From Mycocentrospora acerina (taxonomy: Eukaryota; Ascomycota; Dothideomycetes; Pleosporales), in assembly GCA_022701365.1 (NCBI GenBank), contig JAKUHH010000040.1:682001-746000 (forward strand): 64,000 nucleotides of DNA. The letters are read 5' to 3'. Positions 45,721-55,493 of this stretch are shown here, piece by piece. Each line of letters starts with the position of its first letter. Positions within the stretch are counted from its first letter, which is position 1. The notes below the pieces were generated by a model that did not search any database, was not told the origin of the DNA, and was given only the letters and a program-made list of their open reading frames with translations. A program made the position numbers and the translations under genes.

Positions 45721-47070
45721 ATGTCATCTGAGTCTACAAACCCAACAACGCGACACGATCTCGATGACGCAAAACTTGGCATATACCTACAAGACTACCT
45801 CCCAAACCTCAAGCTACCAGTCGTGTCGACGAAAATCGGATATGGGCAAAGCAATCCAACGTATTTTATCGACGATGCGAATCAGACAAGATATATCTTG
45901 AGAAAGAAACCCTCAGGGACCATCATTTCGCCGGTTGCGCACCAGGTTGACCGCGAGTATACAGTTCTGAAGGCGCTGGGGACGGTAGAAGGGTTTCCTG
46001 TTCCGAAAGTATACTGCTTGTGTATGGATACAGATGTGATTGGGACAGCATTTTATGTATGTTGGGTTCTTGTCACATGTCTTTCATTTTAACATCCGGT
46101 GTACCATGAACACAAAGATCATGAGTTTTAACAAAGAGCAGGTCATGGAATTTGTGAAAGGACGTATAATCACTGACCCCAATCTCTCGACACTTCCTCC
46201 TACTCAACGCCGCGCCGCTTGGTTCTCTGTAATTAGCACCCTCGCCTGGCTGCACTCGCTCGACCCGGATACTCTGGGCCTGTCTTCCTTTGGCAAGAAA
46301 AACGACTTTTACAACCGCCATTGCAATACCTTTTCGCGTATCGAGGCCCAGCAAGCTCAGGTAACCGACATCCAAACAGGCCAACCCCTCGGCCGTGCAC
46401 ACCCTAACTTTGACGAAATCGTGTCTTTTATCCGTGCAAATGTCCCTTCTGAGCGCTATAGTATCGTTCATGGCGACTACAAGTTTGATAATGTGATTTT
46501 ACATCCTACCGAGCCGAGGGTCATTGCTATTCTGGACTGGGAGTTGAGCACGATTGGCCATCCGCTGCTGGACGCTGTGTATGTCACGGGACCATACTGG
46601 AATCGCGCAAGTGGTACTGCGGCAAAGGATGATCAAGGTGGGGAATGCTATGAGCCTGAGAAGCAGAGGGAGAATGGGATGCCGAGTATGGAGGAGTTGG
46701 TGGATGAGTACGCGAGAATCGCGGGGTGGGACCCAAGAAGGGATCGGTGGGAGGTTGCAAAAGTCTTTCATTTGATGCGGGTGAGTGTCTTCTTTCCCTA
46801 CTCCTTTTTTTTGTCAGTTTCGTTATCTTTGCAGAATTTGTATAAAGAAAAAAAAAGAATAGGTGGTGTGCTGGGAATGGACGGGAAGCTGACACGAACG
46901 CAACGTAGGGAAGCACAATTAGCCACGGTATCCAAGCGCGTACCGTGACGGGACAGGCAAGCAGCGAGTTCTCACACAAATACTTTGAGAACACGAAAAG
47001 AGGGCTCGACACGGCGCTCGCCATGGTGAGAGAGATGAAAGAGAGGGAATCGCCACAAAGTAAGTTGTGA
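45721..47070 (+). CDS. Aminoglycoside-phosphotransferase-fold kinase 2, with C-terminal SKL
   Basis: Three exons: 45721-46056, 46142-46780 and 46909-47070; 378 aa. N-lobe motifs are I-G-Y-G-Q-S-N-P-T-Y and Y-I-L-R-K-K-P-S-G; the catalytic loop is H222-G-D224-Y-K-F-D-N and the metal site I-L-D244-W-E. The last exon is easy to miss because the second intron does not end at the first AG; the AG at 46907-46908 restores G-S-T-I-S-H-G-I-Q-A-R-T-V-T-G-Q-A-S-S-E. The protein then ends S-P-Q-S-K-L, a textbook PTS1, so peroxisomal matrix location is strongly suggested. It is the same family as the 13209-14513 gene, but no intron position is shared, so the duplication is old. By family the substrate may be a hydroxyacyl-CoA rather than an antibiotic. 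Confidence 0.87.
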
Positions 47071-47427
47071 ACAAAAGTGCTGGTTTACTGAATACTCCGA
47101 TACACCCACATTATTTCATCATCCTATGCATTATTGCATGCTCGCATACTTGCAGAGAGTTTTAATACCATTTCTCTCTCTCTCGTTTTCTCCACGAAAT
47201 CATGCTCGCCGACAACTCGCGCAATCAACACAAGATCTCAGTATGCCCACTCGCTTTCATTTCCTCCTTGTCCCCATCCCATCTCTCATCCCCCCCTTCA
47301 ATCCTCCCCGCCAAACACTCCACAAAAAAATCTCATATCCCCTCCTCGACTTATCTCTTCCCCACAAACACAAGTTGAAATTATTATTTTTCTAAAAAAA
47401 AAAACGAGAATCCCCACCAACCCATAG

Positions 47428-47459
47428 TTCCTTCCTTCCTTCCTTCCTTCCTTCCTTCC
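47428..47459. repeat. (TTCC)n microsatellite
   Basis: Eight nearly perfect tetramers. Confidence 0.9.
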
Positions 47460-48050
47460 CGCCTCCCACTCACCCACTCACCCACAAACACAAACACAAA
47501 TAAACCATCGGCTAAACATTTCCCCCATTCCACCCTCTGACGTTCCCCTCCGATCAAACTCCCTGAATCACGCCAAGCCCCACCCCCCTTAGCGCCAAGT
47601 CCCTCAAACACGCACGCGTCTCACCTTTTAACCCCCCTCTCCCGGCGGCAACGAGTACGGAGCCTCGCCCCACACTGTCGGGGCGTAAAACATGTCTTCA
47701 TACACGATGCGTGGGGGGGTGGAGGAGTGGAAGAGGAGTGAAAGAGGAGAGGGTTTTTTTTCTTTCTTTTCCGCAGCGGGATGCGCGACACTTGTGCGGC
47801 TCTGGGTGTTTGTGTGGTGTGCTTGGCTTTTTGTTTTTGCTTGTGTGTTTATGTGTGTGTGTGTTTCTCCCCTGGGAGACGGGGGGTTTGTAAGTTGTGT
47901 CACTGTTGGAGGGAAGGGAGCCACGTACGTCACGAGGGGGGTGGGTGTAGTGCATGTTTTTTTTTTGGTTTCGTTCTGGAGTGGGTTTTTTTGTGTGTGT
48001 GTGTGGTGCAAAATAGTTGGGGAGAAGAAGAGGAAGGGAGGTCAAGGAAG

Positions 48051-48076
48051 GGTAGGTAGGTAGGTAGGTGTGTGTG
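48051..48076. repeat. (GGTA)n then (GT)n microsatellite
   Basis: About five GGTA tetramers followed by a short GT run. Confidence 0.85.
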
Positions 48077-48362
48077 TTATTACATGTTGTTTGCGTGACG
48101 ATTGTGTGCTATAGGTAGATGGACCTGGAGGGAGCGGGAGAGAAAGAATAAAATAAAGGAATTACTACACGCGTCTTCTATGAATGTGAAAAAATTGGAG
48201 GGGGTCAGATCGGGGAGCCTAGTGTTAGAGGTTGGTGGGAAGACGAGAAAGGCGCAGAATCCAGCTGGCGCCTTAATCGGGGAGAAGCGAAGAGAAGAGA
48301 AGACAAAGAACGAGAGATGGATTGGAAATATAAAAACGCTGAGGGGGTATAAAGGAGTGACT

Positions 48363-48431
48363 GGTTGTGCAGTACAAAAGGGCCAGGTTGTGCAGTACAA
48401 AAGGGCCTGGTTGTGCAGTACAAAAGGGCCA
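48363..48431. repeat. 23-nt tandem repeat, three copies
   Basis: Copies start at 48363, 48386 and 48409, each containing TGCAGTACAAAAGGGCC; only the last base of the unit alternates A/T/A. It lies about 190 nt past the stop of the minus-strand transporter gene, probably in its 3' UTR or just beyond. Confidence 0.92.
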
Positions 48432-48619
48432 GGTCGTTTGTCCGAAAAAACGAGTTAGAGAGGGGACGTTTTGTACACTAAGAAAAGAAAGAGAGAGGCA
48501 AAAGGAAAACGAAGCAAACAAGGAAAGCGAATGACGGTGCAGAGAGACTTCCAGACGGCAACAAGGGGCCGAAACAAGCGATATACGTCTAAAGTGTGTG
48601 ATTCTTGCTACGAAGCAAT

Positions 48620-50486
48620 CTAGTGATCTGCAATATCCTCGTCGCGACCTGGATACATAATGTCGCCGACGATGACGGCGCGGATGTGATTGAACAAGAC
48701 GAAAAACCACATTATCAGTACGGCAATGGTGAGGCCATTGCCGACATACAATATCGTGTCGTCTTTGAGTGTGTTCCCAATAGAGATGGTGGCGATGACA
48801 AACCCAGTATTGGGGAAGACCATAGCCCACCATCCCAAGTGGAAGTAGACAGCCCATGAGTTGATGACCTGAAAGAAGAGTTAGTCGTTGTAGTGGGAGT
48901 AAACGGTGTTCATAGTGTGTACTTACGGCAACAAAGGCAATCATGAAGAACCACATGGCAAGAACCCAGAGGAATAATCCGACAACAATCGCCATGGTCC
49001 TGAGCACTTTTGCATCCAAGAGACCATCGCCCTGCAGATCAAAATCGTCGGGAAGAGCATTGGCCATGCCGATGAAAGCAAGAATAGTGAAAGACGGCGG
49101 ACCGACACCAATAAACATGGCTCCTCGATGTTCCCGATCTGGATACCCTACTTGCATGAGTCGACCAATGTAGTGTGCATACATCAGAATGGCGACGGTG
49201 AAACCAAGACCCTGGCATCCCATTCCTGCGGCGATGATCGGCATCCTAGACGAAACCGGCTGAGATCTCGCAATGACTGATGCAATGGTACCTGAGAGCA
49301 TGATGGGGAAGATGGGAAGAAGCCAAGAGGGCATGAAGCTGGTGAGCTTGTACGTGTGCGCGCAGAAGCAGAATGAGTATTGGAAGGCAGCGAGGCAGAA
49401 GGCGAAGAAGGTGTAGAGCCAAAAGGCAATAGCAATTGTGGTGATTGCCCACGCACGGTTGGGGTGATCTTCTTCGTACGACTCGATGATGTACTTTTGC
49501 GTACCTGTGATGATGGTGGCAATTGAGAGGAAGAAAGGCCCGAGAAACAATGCCTCACGCTCGTGTGTGATTGATGCTTTGAAGGTACCGGGGAATTTTG
49601 TGAAGCGAAGGACCATGGTGCTGGTGAGACTGGCAAAGAAAACGAGGTTGACAATGTAGAAGACAGCACCGATGGTGATGAGACCAGGGAAAGGATGGGG
49701 TTGAACGGCAATCAAGGTACTGATACCCCCCGTAGCCATAGTCAGGGTATACCATGCCCATGTAAAGTGCCGAAGCCGTTCGCCGTATGTCATGTACGGC
49801 TGGTTAGGATCTCTTTTGTGTGGGATTTTTGTGTTGTGATCCCATCCCTGGTGAGCATGATCATGAGCATCGTCGTGCCCATGTTTCTCAATATCAACAG
49901 ATGTGGCTGGCGTCTGTGCTGGGAAGGACTGTTGTGTGAATGTCCTCAAGGGTGCAGGTGGAGGTGGGTCATTGAAAGGGCTCTCCGCTTGCTTACCCTT
50001 GGAGTCAACCGGGTAGCCGTTGTTGTCAACTGGACCATTGAAGTACCCATCCCCAGATGGATATGGGCCCGCAGGTGTCTGTACCCAGGTATTGGTACGA
50101 GTAGTGTCGTTAGATTGGAAAGGGATTTGTTGTTGGGGACCAGACTGAGGCGACTGGATTCTTTGCGGGTCTGATAGGCGAGAGTAGTTGTTTGATTGAG
50201 AAGCATAGAGGTTCTCCTGTGGGTTGGACATGCGGGGACCAGTAGGGAGACCATACTGGACTTGCTGTGGTGGGCCTCCAGCTGGAGGACCATACAGCTG
50301 CTGTTGCTGCTGGTTTTGTTGTTGTTGTTGTTGTTGCTGCTGCTGCTGGCCCTGTTGAGGGATATATTGGGTCTTTTGTTGAGCAGACGGAAGAGCATAT
50401 TGGACCGGTTCCCCGTTGTCGAAATTAGGGTTGAATGTGTCTTTGTTCTCGTAGGAAAGGCCTTCAGGCTGGAATCGGGTATCCAT
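48620..50486 (-). CDS. TDT-family C4-dicarboxylate/malate or sulfite transporter (SLAC1-like) with poly-Q N-terminus
   Basis: Exons 48927-50486 and 48620-48868 on the minus strand; 602 aa. The first 230 residues are polar and Gln/Pro/Asn-rich with a long interrupted Q run (about residues 42-63), ending at Y-M-T-Y-G-E-R-L-R-H-F-T-W-A-W-Y, the usual entry to the transporter domain. Ten hydrophobic helices follow, including M-A-T-G-G-I-S-T-L, E-R-E-A-L-F-L-G-P-F-F-L-S-I and the last ones in exon 2 (G-W-W-A-M-V-F-P-N-T-G-F). These match the tellurite-resistance/dicarboxylate transporter group, with fission-yeast Mae1 as the malate-uptake model. The other fungal branch is the sulfite pump Ssu1; W-W-A-M-V-F-P and the H-F-T-W start do not separate them safely. 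Plasma membrane is the expected site. Confidence 0.88.
50290..50360 (-). repeat. CAG/CAA poly-glutamine microsatellite in coding sequence
   Basis: Mixed CAA/CAG codons giving a Q-rich tract broken by G, N and L in the transporter N-terminus. Likely length-variable between strains. Confidence 0.88.
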
Positions 50487-53020
50487 TTTTGCTAAAGTCT
50501 AAAGAAGGGTGCCTGCACCGTAAGAAGAAACAAACGGGAACAGTAGACAAAAAAGTTAAAATACTAATACATGCAGAGCGTGAGCAATGTATAAACACGG
50601 GAAATAAGGATTATACCAGCACCGGGCCGTTAAGGAAACCAAGAGCTTAGTGAACAGGAGGCAGTCGTAGTCTTAACCTGTACAGAGCCTGATCAACATG
50701 GGAGGTCGGGCTATGCCTACGTCCGTGCTGTTTCGAACCATGTCACATCACGAAGACTAATTAACTCCGGCGGTTAGTACAGCGACTCTGAGTAGCAACG
50801 TAGGGATAGGGTTAGATCTGATCAATCTTGGCGGTGGTCAAGTGTTGCGTACCTTCTCCTGATCTCCACTAGAAGCACCGAATAAGGTCTGTGACAGTAC
50901 CAGTGCACGTGCATTTGGATGGCCTTCTGAAGTCGATTCCGCCTCATGCCATTCCAAAAATGGACTTGCGACCTTGGCAGTGTCCGCTCTGCCCAGAGTT
51001 TGACGTGTGTCCATCTCAAGATGCTCAAGATAGGTTTGTTGAGTGCGCGAGATCTGCGCAATCAACGTCACTTGTAATTGTGTCAAGACGCAATATCACT
51101 GCAAGAGGCTGTATCGCTGCACGAGGCACGGCCCGCAGACGACAAGTCATTTACTAGTCCTTAACACGCAGGTGGTATTCACCCCGAAAACATATTATCC
51201 TTAGTGAGACCCTTGCTCACATTGAAAAGGGAAAAATCAATCCCCGTCTGAAAATATCCGTAAGAAGAGTAGCTTGCAGGAAGGAGCAAAGAAATCGAGG
51301 GTCATCGCAGAACTAGACAAGCTGGATTGGTATCCAAAGCCCCGGGCAGTCCAGTCTGAAGATTGTAATGTGGATCATCATGGACTGGTGCAGAGACATG
51401 TCTTCTCAAAGGGAGTCGTAGCCAAGGCGGGTTCTGAGGACGGGAGATTGACGATAGATAGCAAGCGTATCCAAAGTGCAGGGATTTGTGCTGCGGAAAG
51501 TGAGTGAAACTGATGACGAAACGCCAGAAGCGGATCCAGGTGTATCGGACTTGATGCCAAGCATCCCGCGCAAAACACGCCTTGAGCGAAGACCCACTAG
51601 CGTGGGGACCACAAAGCCACTGCCGCGAACCAGCGATGCTTGTCACGGCTTCAGAGCCTAAGAAAAGGTGATTCCTTACGCGCTACGTCCGTGAAAGACT
51701 GGTTGGAATCGACTCCAAACGACTGCAAAGACAGAGAAGCTGTCTCAAGAATGCCGCAGATCCCAGCTTGTATGTTTGGCACTGCTTCGATCAAGCCCAG
51801 CCTTAGGCAAAAAGCATATCTCGACCTCATCAAACTATCGTTCTCCCATACGTGTTGCAGATACCCATTGTCGAAGCGCTTTCCCATGGAGAAAGACTCG
51901 AATGAAGATTGGACCAAGACGCAGACGAGTTGCATGCACAGCACGCAAACACGCGCGTCATGGCCGCAGCATGCAGTTCGTTATCTGCTGGCCATCGCGA
52001 CACGTACCTAGATGAATCGATCAACTTTAGGTTGCCAAGTCCGAGTTCATCTGACGTCAAACAACTCTCAGATTACAAATTGTGCGCCTAAGCATCTACA
52101 TGTGTGCGTTGACCGGGTCCACAATGTGATGCAAGTGATTTAAAAAACGGGCATGAGGCTCGGCGGGATGGCTGAGCGCTGGTCTGGTAGGCGATCATCT
52201 GCCAAGGAGGAGGAGTTAGGAAGGCAGATTGTGTAAGCAACACGGTCTGTGCGTTGCGTAGAGTTGCACATGCTAACAGCGTTCTTCCCCCTATCAAGTT
52301 ATGCCGGAATGATCCGAAGGCTTCGCAGTAAAGCCGCCATCTATACGCCGTTCAACTGAGAGAGATGGCACAATTCCCGGAGTCCCCGTTTCCGCGACAG
52401 TACATCTGAGCGCTAGAAGGCCCAAGCTGTCTTTAGCAGGAACGATCCATGTCTTGGAGAGCAGTGATAATCACCAGCATATCACTTGGCACGTCTTGAT
52501 AGGCGCTGGTGAGGTTCTAGAGCAGCTGTGCTCTCGCAACGCCTACCGCAACCACCTGCCTTAGCTTGAGCTTGTACATATGAGTTTGAACGCAGTCTCC
52601 AGCAAGAGAAGGTGCTTTCGTCGGGCAATTGCCAAGTTCTGCCTGCATGATCTTGCAGCTGTCACTGTCTGTGTCATCTTCTCGACAGCGGGTTTCTCAC
52701 GAAAAGCTCTCGGGTCTAATTGTCATTCAACCTAGAGTCGGCCCGCTAAATACCAAGACAGTCCGCCACTTAATTATGCGAATCGTTCTATTCCATGTCT
52801 TTTCATAGATAAGGTTCACTTTTCTTCTCGCACAGGTGAGACGATCAGGGGTAGTCTGAAGATGATTTGCAGCGAATCCCTCTAATGCGATAAGGGCCCA
52901 CTGTTACAAAGCGGAAACTAGTAGATCGGGCATCCTCAGCCTCATGTAGAGGATCTTCTCATATCCATCAAGAACAGCCGCCCGGCTCAACATACGGATG
53001 GAGCGATGGCCAACGGAGGA
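50487..53020. other. 2.5-kb gene-poor stretch
   Basis: The left edge is the transporter promoter and the right edge the 3' flank of the NCS1 permease. Nothing intact in between. A protein-like but broken frame at about 51241-52091 is listed as a possible pseudogene. The sequence around 52160-52205 resembles a tRNA start but lacks a T-loop. Confidence 0.55.
51241..52091 (+). pseudogene. Possible decayed gene, family unknown
   Basis: On the plus strand, protein-like sequence moves through three frames: about 51241-51505 (S-R-V-I-A-E-L-D-K-L-D-W-Y-P-K-P), then 51476-51658, then 51660-52091. The third section reads well (L-P-Y-V-L-Q-I-P-I-V-E-A-L-S-H-G-E-R-L-E and H-R-D-T-Y-L-D-E-S-I-N-F-R-L-P-S-P) but is crossed by TGA and TAG codons. 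One TAG could come from CAG and one TGA from CGA by C-to-T change, as repeat-induced point mutation or deamination would give. The function cannot be told. Overlapping open frames on both strands keep confidence low; it may be non-coding. Confidence 0.25.
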
Positions 53021-54874
53021 CTACACACCCTTCTCGCGGACCCCGACGACAAAGTCTTTTGCTAACCCATGGCCATCTGAGAGTGCTGAACTTGTGTGGC
53101 TGTCCAACGAATCTACCCCAACCCTCCGGGCTTCCTTGTCAGTGAAGGTACCATATAGATCAATTGAATCCTGCTGGTCCATATCGGAGACAGGGGAGAT
53201 GAGATTGAGAGTATAGAATACGAGAGCACTGATGAAGAAGCCTGTAGCAGATGTGAGCAATTAGTAATGGGTGATTTCGCAGAGAACTAGAAAACGAACC
53301 GACTAAAAATGCCATGTAATATAGCTGAACCAAAACCTTCGGCGGATTTGGGTCCCCCCGGACAGTCACGATGAGTCCTCCAATCGTGGGAGCCCATCCA
53401 CATATCCATGCAGGTATCGCCCTCCAATTAACCCCCTTCCAAAAGTAGTAGCACGAGTCTTCCGTTCTGTAGAGATGGCTCAGTCGAATCCTCCGCTTCC
53501 GTAGAATATAGTAGTCACAGGCCATGATTCCTATGATTGGCGCCAGGAAAACAGAGAACGACGACAACACGGCAATAAAAGTAGTTGCACGGTTAATCAG
53601 TTGCCACGGCTGAACAATCCAAGCTGCAAGGAAGGTTATGATGGCGCCTCGACGAATATCAATGTAGCGAGGAAATAAGCCTGCCAGATCAATACCACCA
53701 GCGATTGCATTGCCGCATATGTTCTCAAACATTGCGGTCAAAGCAAATCCTGCAGACAAGAAGAATACACCTGCACGCGCCTTGGACGACCCATTGCCGC
53801 TGTCCATCATTACCATCAGCAGATCTGGCGGGTTCCAGTATACCTCACCGTAGATTTTCTGTGCAGCAGATGCCGTCACCAGACCGATGAATGACACCAA
53901 GATGCCAGTGATGACGCAACTGGTGATGGTACCATATACGTATTTTCTGCGTGACTGCGCATACCTTGAGAAATCTGACCCGTTCGTGATTCCAGCTGCC
54001 AATCCACCTATCGACTGATTGATTCCCGACATTATCAGCCACGATGAATTAAATCGGGAACCAGCAGGTATATTTTGCCCTGCATGCCAAAGTGGACCGA
54101 CGCCTTTCGCGACTGCCAATGCCCAAATCATCCACGACAACATCCCGATTCCGCACCAAGTGCATACGACTAGGAAGGGAACCTTGAATTTCTCTGGACG
54201 CAACCAAAGGAACGGTGTTGATAGAAACCAGAATACGACAAATCCGACAAACTCGTATGTCGTTGTTGGCATACTTGGGCCGAAAGTGTTTGGTATCCGA
54301 GCGAACGAGGGCCAAATGGCAGTAATGCAGACCGCGCAGAGACGCCCGCCATTCCAGCCTGTGCTATCTTAGTCCATTTGTAACGGTCTACGGTTCACAA
54401 GAACGCTTACACTGCACAGCGTTCCATACAAAGTTCAGTAATATCCTCTGTAGCAGCGGAATGAAACTTCCCTTCATGCCCCAACTGTACCTGTTCTGCA
54501 CGGTAAAGCCTATGTGCCATTTTAGTCCGATCCATGCGATGAGCGCCGCAAATGCGGCGACGAGCAGCCGACCGACGACGATGACTAGCATTGACTGTGG
54601 CACAGATAGACCCAAAGCTTCGAGGCGTCAGCATGATCTATATTTGAAAGCATCTATACGTACTTAAGTAGGTGCTGGGTGTTTGCCAGTTCCCGATGTT
54701 CAAACTTGCTATCGCCCAGAAACCAAAGAAATTGAAAGAGCCCCAGGTCCTTCTACTTGGAGGCAGAGGAATGAGATCGCGGTTGCTCCAAGCACTAGTT
54801 TGCTCGTGCAAGGTCTCGTCGCCCTTCAAGCGAAGCTTTTGATTCAACGACGTCCATCTCCGGTTTAGGCCCAT
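53021..54874 (-). CDS. NCS1-family nucleobase/hydantoin/ureide permease (Fur4/Dal4-like)
   Basis: Four exons on the minus strand: 54664-54874, 54411-54617, 53300-54358 and 53021-53241; 565 aa. The N-terminal consensus N-R-D-L-I-P-L-P-P-S-R-R-T-W-G is followed by a first helix with N-I-G-N-W-Q-T-P-S. Then come L-G-L-S-V-P-Q-S-M, R-Y-S-W-G-M-K-G-S-F, A-A-G-I-T-N-G-S-D-F-S-R-Y-A and M-A-C-D-Y-Y-I-L-R-K-R-R, all standard marks of fungal NCS1 carriers, with about twelve helices in total. The family imports uracil, uridine, allantoin, thiamine or hydantoins by proton (in bacteria sodium) symport. The divergent neighbour encodes a hydantoinase/oxoprolinase-type enzyme, which makes a cyclic-amide substrate attractive. 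The gene shares a 619-nt promoter region with that neighbour. Exon phases and junction codons were checked. Confidence 0.9.
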
Positions 54875-55493
54875 ACTGCTTTCTGAGGCCGCTCTATACT
54901 GCGGAGGGTGAAATTGATGAGCAGAGTTGAATACATGTAGAGAAAGGGCGTTTTGTGTGACACCATAGAGATTGCCTAGAGCTGACTTGAGCAGAAGAGG
55001 AAAGAACTGCTATCGGGCAGCATCCTAAAGGCACAACACGCTCGGTTACCGAGCATCCAACATGGCGGCGATCAGCCACACCGACCAATCACTCCCAGTT
55101 TTTTGACAGGGAGTGATGATATGCCGATACTTTATAGTTGTTTATCGTGAGGGGTAGTCACTTGGTTTATGAACCCAAGCATTGTTACAGTGGGTTTACA
55201 GATAAACATGCATTGATCGACCATGAATCTGCCTAAAGCGCTACAAGTCTTCGATATGGTCCTCCGATGACGTTTTAGTAGAACCAAACAAGATAGTACG
55301 ATACTGAGTCTAAATGAACGTTGGCAGATGTCAGGCAGGGGACGCGGACTAATGCAAGCCCCGCCAGAGCCCCCACCATCGCGAAATCTTATCAGATGGA
55401 TTTGGCTCAAGCTGTGTACCTCCCCTTTTCTTACACCCAAGAGTTATTGAGTCGTATCGCTCGTTTTTTGATTACTAGTGTGAGAGCGAGACC
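54875..55493. promoter_or_regulatory. Divergent promoter NCS1 permease / hydantoinase with GATA-type sites
   Basis: 619 nt between start codons. HGATAR-type sites read by eye: CGATAG (minus, 55010-55015), CGATAA (minus, 55142-55147), AGATAA (55200-55205), AGATAG (55291-55296) and TGATAA (minus, 55389-55394). About two are expected by chance in this length. HGATAR is the site of AreA/Nit2 nitrogen regulators, so nitrogen control of both genes is possible. Confidence 0.5.

Larger units (their letters stand above)
47071..48619. other. Convergent intergenic region APH kinase 2 / TDT transporter, low-complexity
   Basis: 1.5 kb of pyrimidine-rich then purine- and GT-rich sequence with several microsatellites and a 23-nt tandem repeat. 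Open frames are made of low-complexity repeats and are rejected as genes. Confidence 0.75.

Noticed and set aside
47126..48120. Several open frames on both strands
   Set aside because: They consist of CT-, GT- and poly-T-type low-complexity sequence without protein character.
52163..52230. tRNA-like start (GGCTGAGCGCTGGTCTGGTAG)
   Set aside because: D-arm-like letters only; no T-loop GGTTCGA-type box and no acceptor-stem pairing at a proper distance.
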